Positions 28,764-30,282 of a DNA stretch of 30,282 bases are shown here, in pieces (position 1 is the stretch's first letter; the number at the start of each line of letters is the position of its first letter). The notes beneath the pieces were generated by a model, which saw only the letters and a list, made by a program, of their open reading frames with translations, was not told the DNA's origin and ran no database searches. The position numbers were made by a program, and so were the translations under genes. Origin of the DNA: a virus; IMG/VR virus record IMGVR_UViG_3300023174_003828, positions 1-30,282 of that record. One strand, given 5' to 3'.

Positions 28764-29358
28764 AGGACATGTTGCGTTTTTGCAACACACTATCAGCTAG
28801 GCCATACGCCACTGCCTCATTTGCACTCATAAAAAAGTCACGTTCCATGTCTTTTGCAAGTTCCTCAAACGTCTTTCCGGCACTATTGTGGTCAACATAG
28901 ATTTGTGTTAGAGATTTTTTCATAGCCAAAATCTCTTTAACTTGAATTTCCATATCAGTAGCTTGACCACGTGCTCCACCACTTGGTTGATGAATCATAT
29001 GTCGTGCATTGGGAAGGATCATTCGTTTGCCTTTTGCACCTGCTTGACCTAACAAACTACCCATTGAACAAGCTTGACCCATTACAATAGTTTGTACATC
29101 TGGTTTAATAAATTGCATACAATCATAGATTGCCATACCAGCTGTTACTGAGCCACCTGGACTATTGATATAGATACTGATGTCCTTATCTGAATCTTCA
29201 CTTTCCAAATATAGTAGTTGAGCAACGATTAGATTTGCCATTTGGTCATGTACCTCACCTTCAAGCAAAATAACACGGTCACGTAGTAAACGACTGTAAA
29301 TGTCATAACTACGTTCGCCTTTACTTGTTTGTTCTAATACCATTGGGACTAAGCTCAT
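28762..29358 (-). CDS. clpP: ClpP-type ATP-dependent protease subunit
   Basis: 198 residues, full bacterial ClpP length. Catalytic triad: Ser98 (GQACSMGS), His123 (MIHQPSGG) and Asp170 (KDMERDFF). [16 protein letters not shown] and GLADSVL are family blocks. N-terminal residues lack an obvious propeptide. ClpP rings degrade proteins fed by ClpX or ClpA, so the phage subunit would work with host unfoldases or form mixed rings; no unfoldase gene is in the window. Start 29358 has AAGGAAACAAT upstream. Its likely promoter lies in the first codons of the divergent gene. Confidence 0.94.
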   Translation of the reverse strand: MSLVPMVLEQTSKGERSYDIYSRLLRDRVILLEGEVHDQMANLIVAQLLYLESEDSDKDISIYINSPGGSVTAGMAIYDCMQFIKPDVQTIVMGQACSMGSLLGQAGAKGKRMILPNARHMIHQPSGGARGQATDMEIQVKEILAMKKSLTQIYVDHNSAGKTFEELAKDMERDFFMSANEAVAYGLADSVLQKRNMS

Positions 29359-29382
29359 ATTGTTTCCTTCTTTAAAAATGTT

Positions 29383-29411
29383 TTGCGATAAATACTTAAT
29401 GGTGCTATAAT
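29383..29411 (+). promoter_or_regulatory. Promoter for the divergent plus-strand gene
   Basis: TTGCGA (29383-29388), 17 bases, TATAAT (29406-29411) on the plus strand. GATAAATA (29387-29394), the late motif, overlaps it, so early and late starts may both occur here. The start codon is at 29444. Confidence 0.65.
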
Positions 29412-29436
29412 TAGCACTTCATTAACTCTTTGAGAT

Positions 29437-29465
29437 ATTATACATGAGATATACTGAATTTACAA
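29437..29465 (-). promoter_or_regulatory. Probable clpP promoter
   Basis: The minus strand reads TTGTAA (29465-29460), 17 bases, TATAAT (29442-29437). It overlaps the start codon of the divergent gene and would give clpP a leader of about 70 bases. Confidence 0.5.
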
Positions 29466-30282
29466 GAACTTTGGTGGAAGCTGTTGACCAAATTAAAGCT
29501 GTTACCAAACATGATGTGGAGCAGACTCTGCGTAAAGCTGGGTATGAAGATTTCAAAATTAACGGTAACAAACTCAATGTTTTAGTACAGATTCCAGATG
29601 GTGCAAAGAAAGCTGAATTCCGTAATGATATCTTGCAAGAAATATTAGCCGTACTTAAAAAAGCATACAAGCATGATGGAGTAGAGTATTCTAGTGATCC
29701 TGGCATTAGCAGTTTAGGCGGTGTAGTATTTGCCAATAGTCCAGTACAAGTTGTTGTAAAAGATAGTGGTAAACAAGGTGAAAAAAGTGCTGGTGTAGCT
29801 AATGAACTTGAATTAGCTAGTATTATACAATCCGTAGTTGAAACATATGGTTCAGCTAATGTAACGTTTGTTGATCCACGTGGCAAAAAGATGACCATTA
29901 AGAACTGTATCAATGTTGATGTTGCAGGACGTGATACAGGTGGACGTAAAAAAGCTGATGTTGTGTTACAAAGTCCAAAAGGGTTCTTACCAATTAGTAT
30001 TAAGAAATTAGATGCTGATATGTGGGAAAGTGCTGATAATTTGTTTGGTCAACGTGCTCGTGCTGTATTAGATAGTTTAGTAAAGAACGGTGATGTTAAA
30101 CTTAACAAGATCGGTGAACGTAAATTAAAAACAGGTACAGTTCCTGTATATGAACTAAGTAAAGAGATTGTTATGGAGCCTACTGAAGAAGAAGCATTAA
30201 ATGCTATTTTTGGTAGTGATTTGAACCCTAAAGGTGGAATTGTTATTCAGACATTCAAGCCAGAACATTTTGTACAAGATGG
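29444..30282 (+). CDS. Possible PD-(D/E)XK-like nuclease (partial at 3' end)
   Basis: 279 complete codons are visible from ATG 29444 to the window edge without a stop. Residues 1-110 form an N-terminal helical and strand region. Residues 115-190 hold GVANELELASIIQ (Glu121, Glu123), then GRKKADVVLQSPKGFLPISIKKL with Asp172 and Lys187. The layout 'E in a helix, D at a strand start, then x-I-x-K' resembles restriction-type PD-(D/E)XK nucleases, but the usual Glu/Asp two before Lys is Ser185. A DNA-handling enzyme is possible; the fold call is tentative. It is divergent from clpP with its own promoter. Confidence 0.65.
   Translation, partial: MRYTEFTRTLVEAVDQIKAVTKHDVEQTLRKAGYEDFKINGNKLNVLVQIPDGAKKAEFRNDILQEILAVLKKAYKHDGVEYSSDPGISSLGGVVFANSPVQVVVKDSGKQGEKSAGVANELELASIIQSVVETYGSANVTFVDPRGKKMTIKNCINVDVAGRDTGGRKKADVVLQSPKGFLPISIKKLDADMWESADNLFGQRARAVLDSLVKNGDVKLNKIGERKLKTGTVPVYELSKEIVMEPTEEEALNAIFGSDLNPKGGIVIQTFKPEHFVQD

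Noticed and set aside
29422-29913. 163-aa minus-strand frame
   Set aside because: Antisense to the open plus-strand gene from 29444, which has better promoter, codon pattern and motifs.

Overview
The window looks like part of a large, AT-rich, T4-superfamily-like tailed phage genome, probably infecting a Gram-negative (proteobacterial) host. Long head-to-tail gene strings overlap by ATGA or TAATG, and many genes are of kinds common in big myoviruses: repetitive fibre proteins, dCMP deaminase, MazG-like and cupin proteins, a 2OG-Fe oxygenase, a HAD nucleotidase, ClpP and free-standing GIY-YIG homing endonucleases. Several intergenic gaps hold NATAAATA, the late-promoter motif of T4-like phages. 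Host type is inferred from the proteobacterial look of ErpA, IF-1, the PBP7-like peptidase and the curli genes. No tRNA, rRNA, CRISPR array or insertion sequence was seen.

Layout. 1-583 (+): the end of one gene and a small gene, closed by a bidirectional terminator. 607-8867 (-): papain-like protease, a giant fibre-like protein (1210 aa), a second fibre-like protein, an A-type Fe-S carrier (ErpA-like), an Fe/Mn superoxide dismutase, translation initiation factor IF-1, GIY-YIG endonuclease I, two conserved phage or virion-like proteins and an AbrB-like protein. 8875-10759 (-): HAD phosphatase and a group of small membrane proteins. 10843-19089 (+): an 8.2-kb block opposite in direction to both flanks, with a curli secretion/amyloid set (CsgF, CsgG, two curlin-repeat proteins), a FecR-domain protein, a 57-aa protein, a fibronectin-III/glycine-rich protein, a CHASE2 adenylate cyclase, a small secreted protein and a PBP7-like D,D-endopeptidase. 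19086-29358 (-): nucleotide-metabolism and small accessory genes, GIY-YIG genes II and III (both +), a metallophosphatase, and a string of small genes with near-identical strong promoters ending at clpP. 29444-end (+): a divergent gene running off the window.

How it fits together. The plus-strand block reads as a cargo operon giving the host cell an extracellular amyloid export system (CsgG pore, CsgF, two curlin-like subunits), with a periplasmic-sensing cyclase and a wall-cutting enzyme. CsgD, CsgE and CsgC are not in the window. The most striking regulatory signal is an inverted repeat that can mask a ribosome site or start codon and has a late-promoter motif between its arms. It occurs three times (5721-5747, 6637-6659, 7705-7744). 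This matches the T4 lysozyme / I-TevI logic in which read-through transcripts are silenced and late transcripts starting inside the hairpin are translated. A second regulatory family is a roughly 60-bp repeated promoter/leader (TTGACA-N17-TATAAT) before four consecutive small genes.
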